From Deltaproteobacteria bacterium (GTDB lineage Bacteria; Desulfobacterota; DSM-4660; Desulfatiglandales; HGW-15): DNA of 40,292 bases. Positions 1 to 8,547 of this stretch are shown one piece after another. Location: NCBI GenBank assembly GCA_016930795.1, contig JAFGFY010000040.1, positions 1 through 40,292 on the forward strand. Reading direction: 5' to 3'. Position 1 is the first letter of the stretch; every line of letters begins with the position of its first letter. The notes under the pieces were generated by a model. The model did no database searches. It had not been told where the DNA came from and saw only the letters and a program-made list of their open reading frames with translations. The position numbers were made by a program, and so were the translations under genes.

Positions 1-86
1 AGAGAGGGATTCGAACCCTCGGTAGAGCTTTACACCCTACACTCGCTTAGCAGGCGAGCGCCTTCAGCCAACTCGGCCATCTCTCC
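1..86 (-). tRNA. tRNA-Ser (anticodon GCT), 3' end cut by window edge
   Basis: Read on the minus strand, the gene starts GGAGAGATGGCCGAGTTGG at position 86. The anticodon stem-loop contains CTGCTAA, giving anticodon GCT (serine AGC/AGT codons). A long variable arm marks a class II tRNA, and the T-loop TTCGAAT is intact. Only the first three bases of the 3' acceptor strand (TCT, pairing with the end of GGAGAGA) lie in the window, so the last four acceptor bases, discriminator and CCA are outside. It sits 30 bases downstream of a second serine tRNA on the same strand, probably co-transcribed. Confidence 0.97.
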
Positions 87-116
87 GTGTGTGTTGATGG
101 GATTCCGTCAACTATG

Positions 117-202
117 TGGCGGAGGGAGTAGGATTCGAACCCACGGAGCTTTCGCTCAACGGTTTTCAAGACCGCCACCTTAAACCACTCGGTCATCCCT
201 CC
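117..202 (-). tRNA. tRNA-Ser (anticodon TGA)
   Basis: The minus strand reads GGAGGGATGACCGAGTGG from 202. The anticodon loop CTTGAAA gives TGA (serine TCA and other TCN codons). The variable arm is long (class II), the T-loop is TTCGAAT, and the acceptor pair GGAGGGA/TCCCTCC is perfect. Discriminator G and an encoded CCA occupy 120-117. This is the upstream member of a serine tRNA pair with the GCT gene at 1-86. Confidence 0.97.
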
Positions 203-376
203 GATTATTTCGTCCAATCCATAAAAACGGGGATACAAGGTATCATGGATCGACTTGAGAGTCAAAAGGTTTGACCATGAAAAGCCTTTTCTCTCGCCCA
301 TTCTCCCGCCTATTCGGGCGGGATCACTCGAGCCACAGAGCTTCAGAGAAGAGAAAACAAATTCTTTGAAGAGAAG

Positions 377-434
377 ACTTGAAGGAGTTATATTCCCGGA
401 CGAGTCCGGGCTCCTGTGAGGAGCTCCTTCAAGT
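377..434. repeat. Inverted repeat with two internal hairpins (three-way junction)
   Basis: An 11-bp perfect outer stem (acttgaaggag, 377-387, with ctccttcaagt, 424-434) encloses a 6-bp hairpin cccgga/tccggg with a four-base loop (395-410) and a 4-bp hairpin ctcc/ggag with a five-base loop (411-423). It lies in the 289-base gap between the serine tRNAs and the rpe stop. There is no T-run, so it does not look like a factor-independent terminator. The rest of the gap (203-376 and 435-491) shows no gene. Confidence 0.6.
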
Positions 435-491
435 CGGTGCAGAAAAACTGCGTGTCCTCTGTGCGCTCAGTGAGAGATAATTTTTGTGTTG

Positions 492-1145
492 TTACATCCT
501 CTCTCTCATGAGGCGGATGGTTTCGGCATAGTCCTGACTGTGATAGATGGCGGAGCCGGCCACGAAGACGTCCGCGCCGGCCGATGAGACCCGGTTGATG
601 GTCTCCGGCCCGATCCCTCCGTCCACTTCCAACTCGATGTCCAGCCCCTTTTTATCGATCATTTCCCTCAGCTTCTCTATCTTCGGAATGACCTCGGGAA
701 TAAACTCCTGGCCCCCAAAGCCGGGATTGACGGTCATCAGGAGGACCATGTCGATATGGTCAAGCACATATTCGATCATGCTGAGGGGCGACGCGGGGTT
801 CAGGGAGACACCTGGTTTAATACCGACCTTTCTGATATGCTGGAGGGACCTGTGGAGATGATAGCCCGCTTCGGCGTGAATCGTCAGGATGTCGGCCCCT
901 GACTGGACAAAATCATCGATGAAGTCATCGGGATTTGAGATCATGAGATGGACGTCAAGGGGCAGCTTGGTGGCCCTCTTGACGGCATTGACAATAATGG
1001 GGCCGATGGTGATATTGGGCACAAAATGCCCGTCCATCACGTCAATATGGATGTAATCGGCACCGGCCTGCTCAACGGCCTTGACCTCTTCACCGAGTCT
1101 TGAAAAATCCGCTGAAAGAATGGAGGGGGCTATTTTTTTATTCAT
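492..1145 (-). CDS. rpe: Ribulose-phosphate 3-epimerase
   Basis: Interconverts D-ribulose 5-phosphate and D-xylulose 5-phosphate in the cytosolic pentose phosphate pathway. The 217-residue length is normal for this TIM-barrel family. Visible motifs are the N-terminal [15 protein letters not shown], the metal-binding segment [17 protein letters not shown], the histidine of DVHLM, the loop [10 protein letters not shown], and the phosphate-binding strand VDGGIGPET near the C-terminus. It is the last gene of the minus-strand def-fmt-DUF116-rsmB-rpe run. It is separated from rsmB by 116 bases that contain a direct repeat of ggattcaa near 1166-1180. No terminator hairpin with a T-run is evident just downstream. 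Confidence 0.97.
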   Translation of the reverse strand: MNKKIAPSILSADFSRLGEEVKAVEQAGADYIHIDVMDGHFVPNITIGPIIVNAVKRATKLPLDVHLMISNPDDFIDDFVQSGADILTIHAEAGYHLHRSLQHIRKVGIKPGVSLNPASPLSMIEYVLDHIDMVLLMTVNPGFGGQEFIPEVIPKIEKLREMIDKKGLDIELEVDGGIGPETINRVSSAGADVFVAGSAIYHSQDYAETIRLMRERM

Positions 1146-1261
1146 ATTCGTTCCTCACAAAAAAGGATTCAAGGATTCAAGGGGGGTGGAATAAACCCTT
1201 GATGTCTCCTTGAGACCTTGGTCTCTCTGTAAAGTTAATACTTTTCTGTCAGTGATCCATA

Positions 1262-2617
1262 TCATTCCTTTGTAAAAAGGGCCGCGAAGAACCCGTCCAT
1301 GTTATGTATATGAGGAAAGGTCCTGAAGAAACCCTGTTCATCCACAAGGTCCCGGCACCACTCTGGGGCATGATCTCTCAGGTTCAAGAGTAAGAGATCC
1401 TGATGCCGTTCCAGGGCCGCGTTGACCACCCCCTCATTCTCCTCTTTCAGAAGGGTGCAGGTCACATAAAGGAGCCTGCCCCCGCTCCGCAGTAACGGAA
1501 CGGCCTCATCCAGCATGCGCCCCTGGATTTGGGACAACCGGTCGATATCCCGATTGTTTCGACTCCACTTTCCATCCGGATGTCTGGACACCACTCCCCA
1601 TCCCGAACATGGGGCATCCAGGAGGATTCGATCGAATTCGGCGTGTAGCAGCCCGGAGAGTGATTCGGACGCATCGGCCACAGTTGATGTGATCCCTTGA
1701 AGCCCAAGGCGCTCACAGGTCCTGGCAAGACTTACCAATCTCTGATGGCTGATGTCAAGTGCGAGAAGAAGGGCCTTGTCCTGGGTCAGCTCTGCCAGAT
1801 GCGTGGTTTTCCCTCCCAGACCCGCGCAGAGGTCGAGGATGGCCTCTCCGGGTTGAGGCGCCAGGAGGTGAGATGTAATCTGAGCGGCCTCGTCCTGGAC
1901 CTGAAACAGGCCCTGCTTAAAGGAGGCGATTTCATCGGGCTTTCCCCTCAATCCCTCGACTTGAATCCCTTCAGGAGTATGGGAGGTCGGGTATGCCTGA
2001 ATCCCCTCCTTTTCAAGAAACTCCATGAGACCCTGCCGATCAATTCGCAGGCGGTTTGTTCGAAGGGTCAAACCGGGGATACGGTTTCCGGCTGAAAGGA
2101 GCTCTTCGGTGAATTTCATTCCCCAATCTTCAATATACCTTTCAACAAGCCACGAGGGGTAGGCGTAGAAGGTAGACAGGTAATGGACCGGGTCGGTCTT
2201 CTGATCCGGAAATGGGATCTCGTTTTTTTCCCTGCATATGCGTCTCAGTATCCCGTTGACAAAAGAGACGACATGTTTCGGGGCGTGGGCTTTGCTTTCT
2301 TGAACAGCCTCATCGACTGCCGCAGATTGAGGGACTCTGTCCAGGAAATAGATCTGATAAAGCGCAAGTCGCAGGATGTTCAGGACGGTCGAAGAGATCT
2401 TTTCCAGGGGGAAGTCGGATTTTTGCTCGATGATCCAGTCGAGCCGGAGCCGCCAACGAAGCACGCCGTGCACCAGATGGTTGAAAAAGGCCTTATCCCT
2501 CTCATTCAATTGTGGATTTTGCTGAAAGATATCATCTAAAAGGGTGCTGGATAGGAAGGGCTTATGAGACAGCCCGTTCAACACCGTCAGGGCCAGGTTC
2601 CTTGGTGTCTTTGTCAT
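1262..2617 (-). CDS. rsmB: 16S rRNA (cytosine-967-C5)-methyltransferase RsmB
   Basis: Methylates C967 of 16S rRNA using S-adenosylmethionine. At 451 residues it has the full family architecture: an N-terminal NusB-like RNA-binding domain (about 1-140, starting TKTPRNLALTVLNGL) and a C-terminal Rossmann methyltransferase domain. In the latter the SAM-binding segment LDLCAGLGGKTTHLAEL, the DAPCSGWG motif and the VTCTL segment supply the two conserved cysteines of the m5C enzymes. The ATG at 2617 gives the usual N-terminus and overlaps the end of the DUF116 gene by 56 bases in another frame. That is a large overlap, but both reading frames are well conserved across it. Part of the translation-related operon with fmt and def. 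Confidence 0.96.
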   Translation of the reverse strand: MTKTPRNLALTVLNGLSHKPFLSSTLLDDIFQQNPQLNERDKAFFNHLVHGVLRWRLRLDWIIEQKSDFPLEKISSTVLNILRLALYQIYFLDRVPQSAAVDEAVQESKAHAPKHVVSFVNGILRRICREKNEIPFPDQKTDPVHYLSTFYAYPSWLVERYIEDWGMKFTEELLSAGNRIPGLTLRTNRLRIDRQGLMEFLEKEGIQAYPTSHTPEGIQVEGLRGKPDEIASFKQGLFQVQDEAAQITSHLLAPQPGEAILDLCAGLGGKTTHLAELTQDKALLLALDISHQRLVSLARTCERLGLQGITSTVADASESLSGLLHAEFDRILLDAPCSGWGVVSRHPDGKWSRNNRDIDRLSQIQGRMLDEAVPLLRSGGRLLYVTCTLLKEENEGVVNAALERHQDLLLLNLRDHAPEWCRDLVDEQGFFRTFPHIHNMDGFFAALFTKE

Positions 2618-3413
2618 TATACTCCAAAAAGGTCAAGATTCCCTTTTCAACCAGATCCAGATCAACTTGTGTGTCAAAGCAGGGCCCGAAAGGTCTGTTG
2701 TTGAGGATACCGAAGACAGGGAGAGGATAGGTGTCCTGTATCCCCGTGGTGAGTTCGCGCTGGCAGGCGACCGCGATGATCATATCCGGTCTTCGTTGAA
2801 CCACAATTCGTCTGGCCACGGACCCGCCGGTGGCGACGGATATGGCGATATGATATTTTTGGGACAAGGCGACCAGACCCTTTATCTTGCACTTGCCGCA
2901 GCCCTTGCAATTCTCCACATTGACGGTGATTCTCATATCGCAATCGTGATGCTGCAGACAGTGGGGAAGAAGAATAAGAAGTTTTTCAGGGGGGCAGCGC
3001 CGGGCCTCCGCCAGGACCAGTTGATTATTGATGGTTACAAAGGCCCGCATGACCTGATCTTTGCTCTTGCCCACTACTTTTCCGACCAATACCAACAAAG
3101 GGAACAGCCAGCGGATGACGACCCCCCGAATGCGGCGGTTAAAAAAAAGGTTTTTCCCACGAAGGATGGTGCAGACCAGGGTCAGGGCCCCACCGATCAT
3201 GTATAGGACAATCCCGGCAAAAACGATGGCCATGATCAGGGGAAGGTGTGGGTGGATATTTTTAAGACCCACATAGGGCACCAAATAGAGGACGACGGCG
3301 ATACCGACCATGGCCACACAGGTGAGGAGGAGCAGTAGGATAAATGTCCACTTGTCGGATCTTTGGTTATCTCTTAGGTCTTCTTTCACATCTATTCTCT
3401 TCAGAGTATCCAA
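2562..3413 (-). CDS. DUF116 membrane protein
   Basis: A 283-residue member of the DUF116 family, whose biochemical function is unknown to me. Two hydrophobic segments near the N-terminus (about 25-50 and 60-85) look like membrane spans and a third hydrophobic stretch follows (about 105-120). The C-terminal half is soluble and cysteine-rich: HCLQHHDCDMR, then CKGCGKCK, which could bind a metal or an Fe-S cluster. The start is TTG at 3413, preceded by GGAG eight bases upstream; a GTG eight codons in is an alternative. The gene is 16 bases from fmt and overlaps rsmB. Placement of DUF116 in a def-fmt-rsmB operon recurs in Desulfobacterota, suggesting a role tied to translation or the envelope (inference only). 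Confidence 0.88.
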   Translation of the reverse strand: MDTLKRIDVKEDLRDNQRSDKWTFILLLLLTCVAMVGIAVVLYLVPYVGLKNIHPHLPLIMAIVFAGIVLYMIGGALTLVCTILRGKNLFFNRRIRGVVIRWLFPLLVLVGKVVGKSKDQVMRAFVTINNQLVLAEARRCPPEKLLILLPHCLQHHDCDMRITVNVENCKGCGKCKIKGLVALSQKYHIAISVATGGSVARRIVVQRRPDMIIAVACQRELTTGIQDTYPLPVFGILNNRPFGPCFDTQVDLDLVEKGILTFLEYNDKDTKEPGPDGVERAVS

Positions 3414-3429
3414 ACGTTGTGCTCCGTTT

Positions 3430-4395
3430 TCACTTTCCTAATACTGTCCCTTCAGATAATGGGAATCCCCTCAAGAAATCAGAGACCATGAGTCTCTTTT
3501 TCCCGGGAACCTGTATTGCTCTAATCCCCACGATTCCTCGGCCGGACTGTACATGAATTTCGTCCTCTTTGCATTCAAGAACGCGACCGGGCACGTCATT
3601 TGTCCCATTTTCTTCAATGACGGTCGATGCGAACAGCTTCACCTCTTTGCCATCCAGGAGGGTGTAGGCCCCGGGGCTGGGGTCCAGAGCACGGATGCGA
3701 CAGGATATTTCAGAGGCGGGTGGTGTCCAGTCCACTCGGGTATCTTTTTTTTGAATCTTGGAGGCATAGGTGGCTGCTGAATCATCCTGAGGGATCTCTT
3801 TGACAGGCTTATCAGCCATATCGGCCAGACTCTTGATGATCACCTCTCCTGCCAACAAGGCGAGGCGGTCATGGAGTTGACCGGCTGTCTCATCTTTGAG
3901 AATCAAGAGTTCCGTCTGATAGATTATCGGCCCCGTATCCATGCCTTCGTCCATGTGCATGATCGTCAGGCCGGTCCGGGATTCATTGTTGAGAATGGCC
4001 CGCTGTATGGGGGCGGCCCCGCGATACTTTGGCAAAAGGGAGGCGTGGATATTGACGGCTCCCCATTTTGGAATTCTGAGAAATTCCTTACTCAGGATTT
4101 GACCGAATGCCACTACGATGATGAGATCCGGTCCCATATTCTGAATATGGGCACAAAACGGATCATTCGATGCCTTTTCCGGCTGTAACACATCAATATG
4201 GTGTGTAAGGGCCAGCTCTTTGACCGGTGACACTGCGAGTTTTCTCCCCCTCCCCTTGGGACGGTCCGGTTGGGTAACCACGGCGAGGATCTCGTAATCA
4301 TGGGCTATGAGGGCTTTAAGGGCAGGAAGGGCGAATTCAGGTGTGCCCATGAAGATTAACCTTGGTTGGCTGGGGAATGTGTTGTCGGGAAACAT
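3430..4395 (-). CDS. fmt: Methionyl-tRNA formyltransferase
   Basis: Transfers the formyl group of 10-formyltetrahydrofolate to initiator Met-tRNA. The 321-residue length is typical. The N-terminal formyltransferase domain starts LIFMGTPEFALPALKAL. The catalytic and folate segment includes VNIHASLLPKYRGAAPIQ, with the conserved Asn and His, followed by MDEGMDTGPII with the catalytic Asp. The C-terminal OB-like tRNA-binding domain begins around residue 205 (DWTPPASEISCRIRALDPSPGA). It lies between def (95 bases upstream) and DUF116, so formylation and deformylation genes are adjacent as in many bacteria. Confidence 0.97.
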   Translation of the reverse strand: MFPDNTFPSQPRLIFMGTPEFALPALKALIAHDYEILAVVTQPDRPKGRGRKLAVSPVKELALTHHIDVLQPEKASNDPFCAHIQNMGPDLIIVVAFGQILSKEFLRIPKWGAVNIHASLLPKYRGAAPIQRAILNNESRTGLTIMHMDEGMDTGPIIYQTELLILKDETAGQLHDRLALLAGEVIIKSLADMADKPVKEIPQDDSAATYASKIQKKDTRVDWTPPASEISCRIRALDPSPGAYTLLDGKEVKLFASTVIEENGTNDVPGRVLECKEDEIHVQSGRGIVGIRAIQVPGKKRLMVSDFLRGFPLSEGTVLGK

Positions 4396-4490
4396 GTCAG
4401 TTAATTGGGACCATCTCCGAATTAGTTCACCCTCCAGATCAGACTACTGTGGAGGATGGGTTAATCAATGATCAGGATTCAAGGATTTTT

Positions 4491-5012
4491 TTACATTTTC
4501 TTGCCTTTGGAAGACGCGGCCCTTTTCATTATCTTCTTCAATCTCTTGTTATACAAAGCCCTCTTGAGCGTGCTGATATGGTCAATGTAGAGGACGCCGT
4601 TGAGATGATCGATCTCATGTTGGAGACAACGGGCCAGGAGTCCTTCAGCCTCAATATCCAACGGGTTTCCATCTTTGTCTACGCCTCGTACCTTGATCCT
4701 TTCCTTCCGACGTACGTCAGCGGAGAAATCGATGACACTTAGACATGCCTCCTCTTGGACAATGTCTCCTTCGGTAAGGATAATCTCCGGATTAATGAGA
4801 ACCGACGGATTCGGGCCTGCCTTAGTCTGAGTCACGTCATATATAAGAATCCGTTTAAGTTCCCCCACCTGGTTGGCAGCCAGGCCGATCCCCATAGAGG
4901 AATACATCGTCTTACACATATTATCCACCAATTTTTGGATTGCCTCGTCTATGTTCTGAATAGGCTCGGCCTTGGCCCTCAGAACGGCGTCAGGGTAAGT
5001 GAGTATTCGCAT
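4491..5012 (-). CDS. def: Peptide deformylase
   Basis: A metalloenzyme that removes the N-formyl group from nascent proteins. The 173-residue sequence carries motif 1 as GIGLAANQ (residues 41-48), motif 2 as EEACLS (metal ligand Cys90), and motif 3 as HEIDH (metal ligands His132 and His136, catalytic Glu133). Motif 2 is usually EGCLS; Ala replaces the Gly here, a mild variation that should not affect the ligand. It is the first gene of the minus-strand operon and has a plausible promoter at 5116-5144. The short lysine-rich C-terminal tail resembles type 1 deformylases. Confidence 0.97.
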   Translation of the reverse strand: MRILTYPDAVLRAKAEPIQNIDEAIQKLVDNMCKTMYSSMGIGLAANQVGELKRILIYDVTQTKAGPNPSVLINPEIILTEGDIVQEEACLSVIDFSADVRRKERIKVRGVDKDGNPLDIEAEGLLARCLQHEIDHLNGVLYIDHISTLKRALYNKRLKKIMKRAASSKGKKM

Positions 5013-5115
5013 TTTCTATGTCCTGGGTATGAGAGTTATGGTTTCAGCGGCACTATTCTCGCCACATCCTCGATCTTTGCAGCATAAGGCTCAATACTGT
5101 ATAATGATACATATG

Positions 5116-5144
5116 ATACTAAAACTTGGAGGCAAATAAATCAA
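5116..5144 (-). promoter_or_regulatory. Candidate sigma-70 promoter for the def operon
   Basis: The minus strand reads TTGATT (5144-5139), 17 bases, then TAGTAT (5121-5116). Transcription would start near 5109, about 100 bases before the def start codon. It lies back to back with the gene at 5205. Pattern match only. Confidence 0.5.
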
Positions 5145-5167
5145 GGTAGAATAAGAAGAAATCCTTC

Positions 5168-5196
5168 TTGACATTTTGTCGTCTTATCCCTATCAG
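5168..5196 (+). promoter_or_regulatory. Candidate sigma-70 promoter for the HD-domain gene
   Basis: TTGACA (5168-5173), 17-base spacer, TATCAG (5191-5196). The predicted start near 5203 almost coincides with the ATG at 5205, and no Shine-Dalgarno sequence is visible. If real, this would give a nearly leaderless transcript. The -10 match is weak. Confidence 0.35.
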
Positions 5197-5204
5197 TGAA
5201 CATC

Positions 5205-5798
5205 ATGAAACAGCTCATAAACTTTCTCTTTGAAGTGGGGATGTTGAAAAAGACGCCCCGAACAGGATACCAGTTTCTGGGATCCGGTCGGGAATCCGTT
5301 GCCGAACACTCATTTCGGACAGCCGTTATCGGTTATCTCCTCTCTCAGCAAGAGCCGGATGCCGACGCACATAAGATCGTCCTGATGTGTCTTTTCCATG
5401 ATTTTCATGAAGCACGGACAGGGGATCACAATTATGTGAACAAGAAATACGTTAGGGTGGATGAAGACAAGGCTGTTCGGGATCTGTCCAAGAATCTCCC
5501 TTTTGGGGATGATGTCATTTCGCTCACCCGTGAATTCAATGAGGGAGATTCCTTAGAGGCCCGTATTGCAAGGGACGCGGATCAACTCGATCTGATTCTG
5601 GAGCTGAAAGAGCAGCAGGATCTGGGAAACAGGTCTGCTAAGGATTGGCTGGGCTATACCCTCAAGAGGCTGCAGACAGAGAGCGCAAAAAGGCTGGCCC
5701 AAGAGGCGATGAATACCGCATACACGGATTGGTGGTTTGAGAAGAAGAGTGATTGGTGGATAAATGGCCCCGGAGACGATAAGAATAACCCTGTATGA
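5205..5798 (+). CDS. HD-domain phosphohydrolase (YfbR/HDDC2-like)
   Basis: A 197-residue HD-superfamily protein resembling the YfbR/HDDC2 5'-nucleotidase group, which dephosphorylates (deoxy)nucleoside monophosphates using a divalent metal. Visible metal-binding elements are VAEHSFRTAV (first His), LMCLFHDFHEARTGDH (the HD pair plus extra acidic/His residues) and ARDADQLDLILE (distal Asp). ATG 5205 is chosen; a GTG three codons upstream (5196) is an alternative. It overlaps the next gene by 35 bases, so the two are probably co-expressed. Substrate is not determinable from sequence alone. Confidence 0.88.
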   Translation: MKQLINFLFEVGMLKKTPRTGYQFLGSGRESVAEHSFRTAVIGYLLSQQEPDADAHKIVLMCLFHDFHEARTGDHNYVNKKYVRVDEDKAVRDLSKNLPFGDDVISLTREFNEGDSLEARIARDADQLDLILELKEQQDLGNRSAKDWLGYTLKRLQTESAKRLAQEAMNTAYTDWWFEKKSDWWINGPGDDKNNPV

Positions 5799-6369
5799 TC
5801 CGTCACCTTTTCGATTCGGGAAAACGATCAAAGTGTGTCTGATTGCCTCCTTTCTGTTTCATGCCGTCGGTATTCTGGCCTTTCATGATGCTATCCATTT
5901 GAGTTGGACGATGGAGGAATCCCGGACCTATAAGGTAGACCTTATCAGGGCCCCGGTGGATGATCTTGATCCTGATAAAAAACCAGGCGCCGATATCTCA
6001 GAGACAAAGGAAGAATCTAAGCCGCCTCCCACTCTTGACCAGGACACCATATCCCTGGACACAAAGGACAAGAGGTATGTGAGTTATGCGACGTTGATCA
6101 AGGGAAGGATAGGCTCTCAGTGGAGATATCCCTCAGCGGCCAGGGACAGGCTCATTGAGGGGGAGCTTATGGTTTTATTCAGCCTTGTCAAGGAGGGTGA
6201 AGTCATTGAAATTAGAGTGATCAACCCCTCGGGATACGACGTCCTCGACGAAGAGGCCGTTCGGGCCATCAAGGCAGCGGCTCCTTTCCCCCCCTTTCCC
6301 GATCATGTGACTGTGAAGCGGCTGAATATACAGGCAAGCTTCGACTATCGACTGACGGGAAAGAGATGA
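5764..6369 (+). CDS. TonB family protein (TonB C-terminal domain)
   Basis: A 201-residue protein with the classic TonB layout: a short cytoplasmic N-terminus, one membrane anchor (about 23-45), an extended acidic/Pro/Lys-rich periplasmic linker (about 60-100), and a C-terminal TonB domain (about 110-195) containing YPSAARDRLIEGELMVLFSL and DEEAVRAIKAAAPFPPFP. It may transmit proton-motive force to an outer-membrane receptor, or act in envelope organisation. No exbB/exbD or receptor is adjacent, so a partner must be encoded elsewhere. It overlaps the HD-domain gene by 35 bases. Confidence 0.9.
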   Translation: MAPETIRITLYDPSPFRFGKTIKVCLIASFLFHAVGILAFHDAIHLSWTMEESRTYKVDLIRAPVDDLDPDKKPGADISETKEESKPPPTLDQDTISLDTKDKRYVSYATLIKGRIGSQWRYPSAARDRLIEGELMVLFSLVKEGEVIEIRVINPSGYDVLDEEAVRAIKAAAPFPPFPDHVTVKRLNIQASFDYRLTGKR

Positions 6370-6643
6370 TAAAGGTCCCGGTGCTCTAAGATGCCGCCAG
6401 AAATGTGAAGTGTCAAGGTGCTGGTAAGTGAATGCACGGCTTGACTAAATGGATATGGTGATTATTGTTCACTTAGTGTAAGTATTTATTTTTTATAATA
6501 AAAGAGTTATCTTCTTTTCTTACTGATCCCGAGGCCAATCAACAAGAGGTTGTATCTGGTTTTATTGGTTATACGTCAAACTAGGAAATTTTGGGGGCGG
6601 ACGAGATTGGGAGAAAATTCGAAAGGAATCATGCGAGAGCGCC
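6370..6643. other. Intergenic region upstream of the dnaJ-like gene
   Basis: 274 bases with an AT-rich core near 6461-6510 that includes TATAAT at 6494-6499. No good -35 sits at 16-18 bases, and I found no heat-shock sigma-32 promoter, CIRCE element, terminator or small gene. Promoter location is unresolved. Confidence 0.3.
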
Positions 6644-7573
6644 ATGTCAGGAAAAGACTACTACAAAATTTTGGGTGTTGCCAAATCAGCCTCTAAAGAC
6701 GAGATCAAAAAGGCCTATCGGAAAATGGCCCTTCAATACCATCCCGACCGGAATAAAGGGGATAAGGCCGCCGAGGATAGATTCAAAGAGATTAGTGAGG
6801 CCTATGCTGTTTTAAGTGATTCGGAGAAGAAAAAGCAGTATGACATGTTTGGCGCGGATGGTTTTCAGCAACGGTATACCCAGGATGATATCTTTCGGGA
6901 CATGGATTTTGGTAGTATTTTCAAAGAGTTCGGATTTGGCGGCGGCGGGAGAGGTGGATCTCATATTTTCAGTCAGATATTCGGAGGAACCGGTGGGAGG
7001 CCTCAATACGGGCGTGGCGGTCCCTTTGGGGGCGGGCAACCCCGGGGTGTAAAAGGCCAAGATCTGATATATGAGTTGCCCGTGACCCTGGAAGAGGCGG
7101 TGAACACAACTGAAAAAGTCATAGCGTATCAAGTCGATGGCCGTCAGGAGAGGATCTCAACCAAGATTCCGGCAGGAATCTCTACGGGAAAGAAGTTGAG
7201 ACTCACTGGAAAAGGAAACCCTGGGGCCTATGGAGGCCCCAATGGGGACCTTTACGTGCAGATCAAAGTGCTTGACCATCCGCTGTTTAAAAGAGAGGGG
7301 GATGATCTCATCTTAGCCAGAAAGATCAAGTTCTCAGATGCCCTTTTGGGAACAGAACTTGATGTTCCCACTATTGATAAGAAGACCATGCGAATAAAGA
7401 TCCCTGCCGGAACTCAGAATAATGCCAAGTTCAGGCTTAAGGGCCAGGGTATGCCCCACATGAACAAGAAGGGACGGGGTGATGCCTATGTTCAGGTGAC
7501 TGTCGAAGTCCCAAAGAAACTGGATAAGAAGCAGAAGGCATTGGCTGAAGAATTGAGAGGAGTTGGATTATAG
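6644..7573 (+). CDS. DnaJ-class co-chaperone without zinc finger (CbpA-like)
   Basis: A 309-residue J-domain protein. The J domain (about 1-68) has the HPD signature within YHPDRNKG, needed to stimulate Hsp70 ATPase. A glycine-rich region follows (about 90-135). Then come two substrate-binding C-terminal beta domains (about 140-215 and 220-300; for example ISTKIPAGISTGKKLRL and MRIKIPAGTQNNAKFRLKG). The four CxxCxGxG zinc motifs of true DnaJ are absent, so it belongs to the CbpA/DnaJ type II group. No dnaK or grpE is nearby. Its 3' end touches the next gene, suggesting co-transcription. Confidence 0.93.
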   Translation: MSGKDYYKILGVAKSASKDEIKKAYRKMALQYHPDRNKGDKAAEDRFKEISEAYAVLSDSEKKKQYDMFGADGFQQRYTQDDIFRDMDFGSIFKEFGFGGGGRGGSHIFSQIFGGTGGRPQYGRGGPFGGGQPRGVKGQDLIYELPVTLEEAVNTTEKVIAYQVDGRQERISTKIPAGISTGKKLRLTGKGNPGAYGGPNGDLYVQIKVLDHPLFKREGDDLILARKIKFSDALLGTELDVPTIDKKTMRIKIPAGTQNNAKFRLKGQGMPHMNKKGRGDAYVQVTVEVPKKLDKKQKALAEELRGVGL

Positions 7574-7574
7574 A

Positions 7575-8546
7575 GTGAAAGCCTTATGCGCCTTTTCAGG
7601 AGGGCTGGACAGTCTACTGGCTTCAGAACTTCTAAGGGCCCAGGGCGTTGAAGTCCTGGCCCTTTTTTTTGAGACCCCTTTTTTTTCTTCAGAAAAGGCC
7701 GTAAAATCGGCCGCTGCCGCCAATCTACCCATCAAAATCGTGGATATTACACATCGGCATCTCAGTATGCTGCAAGATCCGAAACATGGTTTCGGCGGTT
7801 ATATGAATCCCTGCATAGACTGTCATGTCCTCATGATCCGCATCATAGGGGAAATGCTCCAAGAAGAGGGGGCGAGCTTTGTCATCACTGGTGAGGTTCT
7901 CGGTCAGCGCCCCATGTCCCAGAACATAAAGGCCTTATCCATGGTAGAGTGTGAGAGTGGGCTTCGAGGTCTGGTCTTGAGGCCTTTGTCGGCAAAGAGA
8001 CTTCAGCCGACGATTCCCGAGGAAAGGGGATGGGTTCAGAGGGAGAAGCTGATGGGTTTCTCCGGCCGGTCTCGAAAACCGCAGATGGAGCTTGCTGAAA
8101 GACTTCATATCAAGGAATACCCTTCTCCGGCAGGGGGGTGTCTGCTGACCGACGAAGTGTTTTCGAGGCGTCTAAAGGACCTCTTTTCTGCAAGGCCCGA
8201 CTTTGAACTGAGGGAGCTTGAACTGCTCAAAGTCGGTCGCCATTTTCGTCTTGGCCCAAATACAAAACTCGTCGTGGGGAGAAATAAGAAGGAAAACCAG
8301 ACCATCCAGACCTTGTGGAAAGAAAGTGACCTTTTGATGAGCACCATCTCTGTTCCGGGACCAACGGTGCTTGTCTCAGGAGATGTGTCCCCTGAATTCG
8401 CCGATTTGGCAGCCTCCATGACCGTTTCTTACAGCGACGCGAAAAATGATGATCTCACGAAAATTGCTCTAAAGGGGCAGGGAATGGATGAGGAGAGAAT
8501 GGCCAAGGGACGGGATAAGGATGGATTCAGGGATTATATGATTTAA
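7575..8546 (+). CDS. PP-loop ATP pyrophosphatase, tRNA-thiolation-like, with NFACT-R_2-like C-terminus
   Basis: A 323-residue protein resembling the ThiI/MnmA-like PP-loop enzymes that adenylate tRNA before thiolation. The N-terminus carries the PP-loop SGGLDS and a downstream cysteine pair MNPCIDCH (about 80-87). ITGEVLGQRPMSQN is typical of the fold. The later GGCLLTDEVFSRRL and C-terminal RLGPNTKLVVGRNKKEN segments resemble the NFACT-R_2 RNA-binding domain found in this subgroup. GTG 7575 immediately follows the dnaJ-like stop and has AGGAG 12 bases upstream; TTG 7563 would lack a usable ribosome site. The thiolation target is unknown, and a sulfur relay role for the cysteines is inference. 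Confidence 0.85.
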   Translation: MKALCAFSGGLDSLLASELLRAQGVEVLALFFETPFFSSEKAVKSAAAANLPIKIVDITHRHLSMLQDPKHGFGGYMNPCIDCHVLMIRIIGEMLQEEGASFVITGEVLGQRPMSQNIKALSMVECESGLRGLVLRPLSAKRLQPTIPEERGWVQREKLMGFSGRSRKPQMELAERLHIKEYPSPAGGCLLTDEVFSRRLKDLFSARPDFELRELELLKVGRHFRLGPNTKLVVGRNKKENQTIQTLWKESDLLMSTISVPGPTVLVSGDVSPEFADLAASMTVSYSDAKNDDLTKIALKGQGMDEERMAKGRDKDGFRDYMI

Positions 8547-8547
8547 A

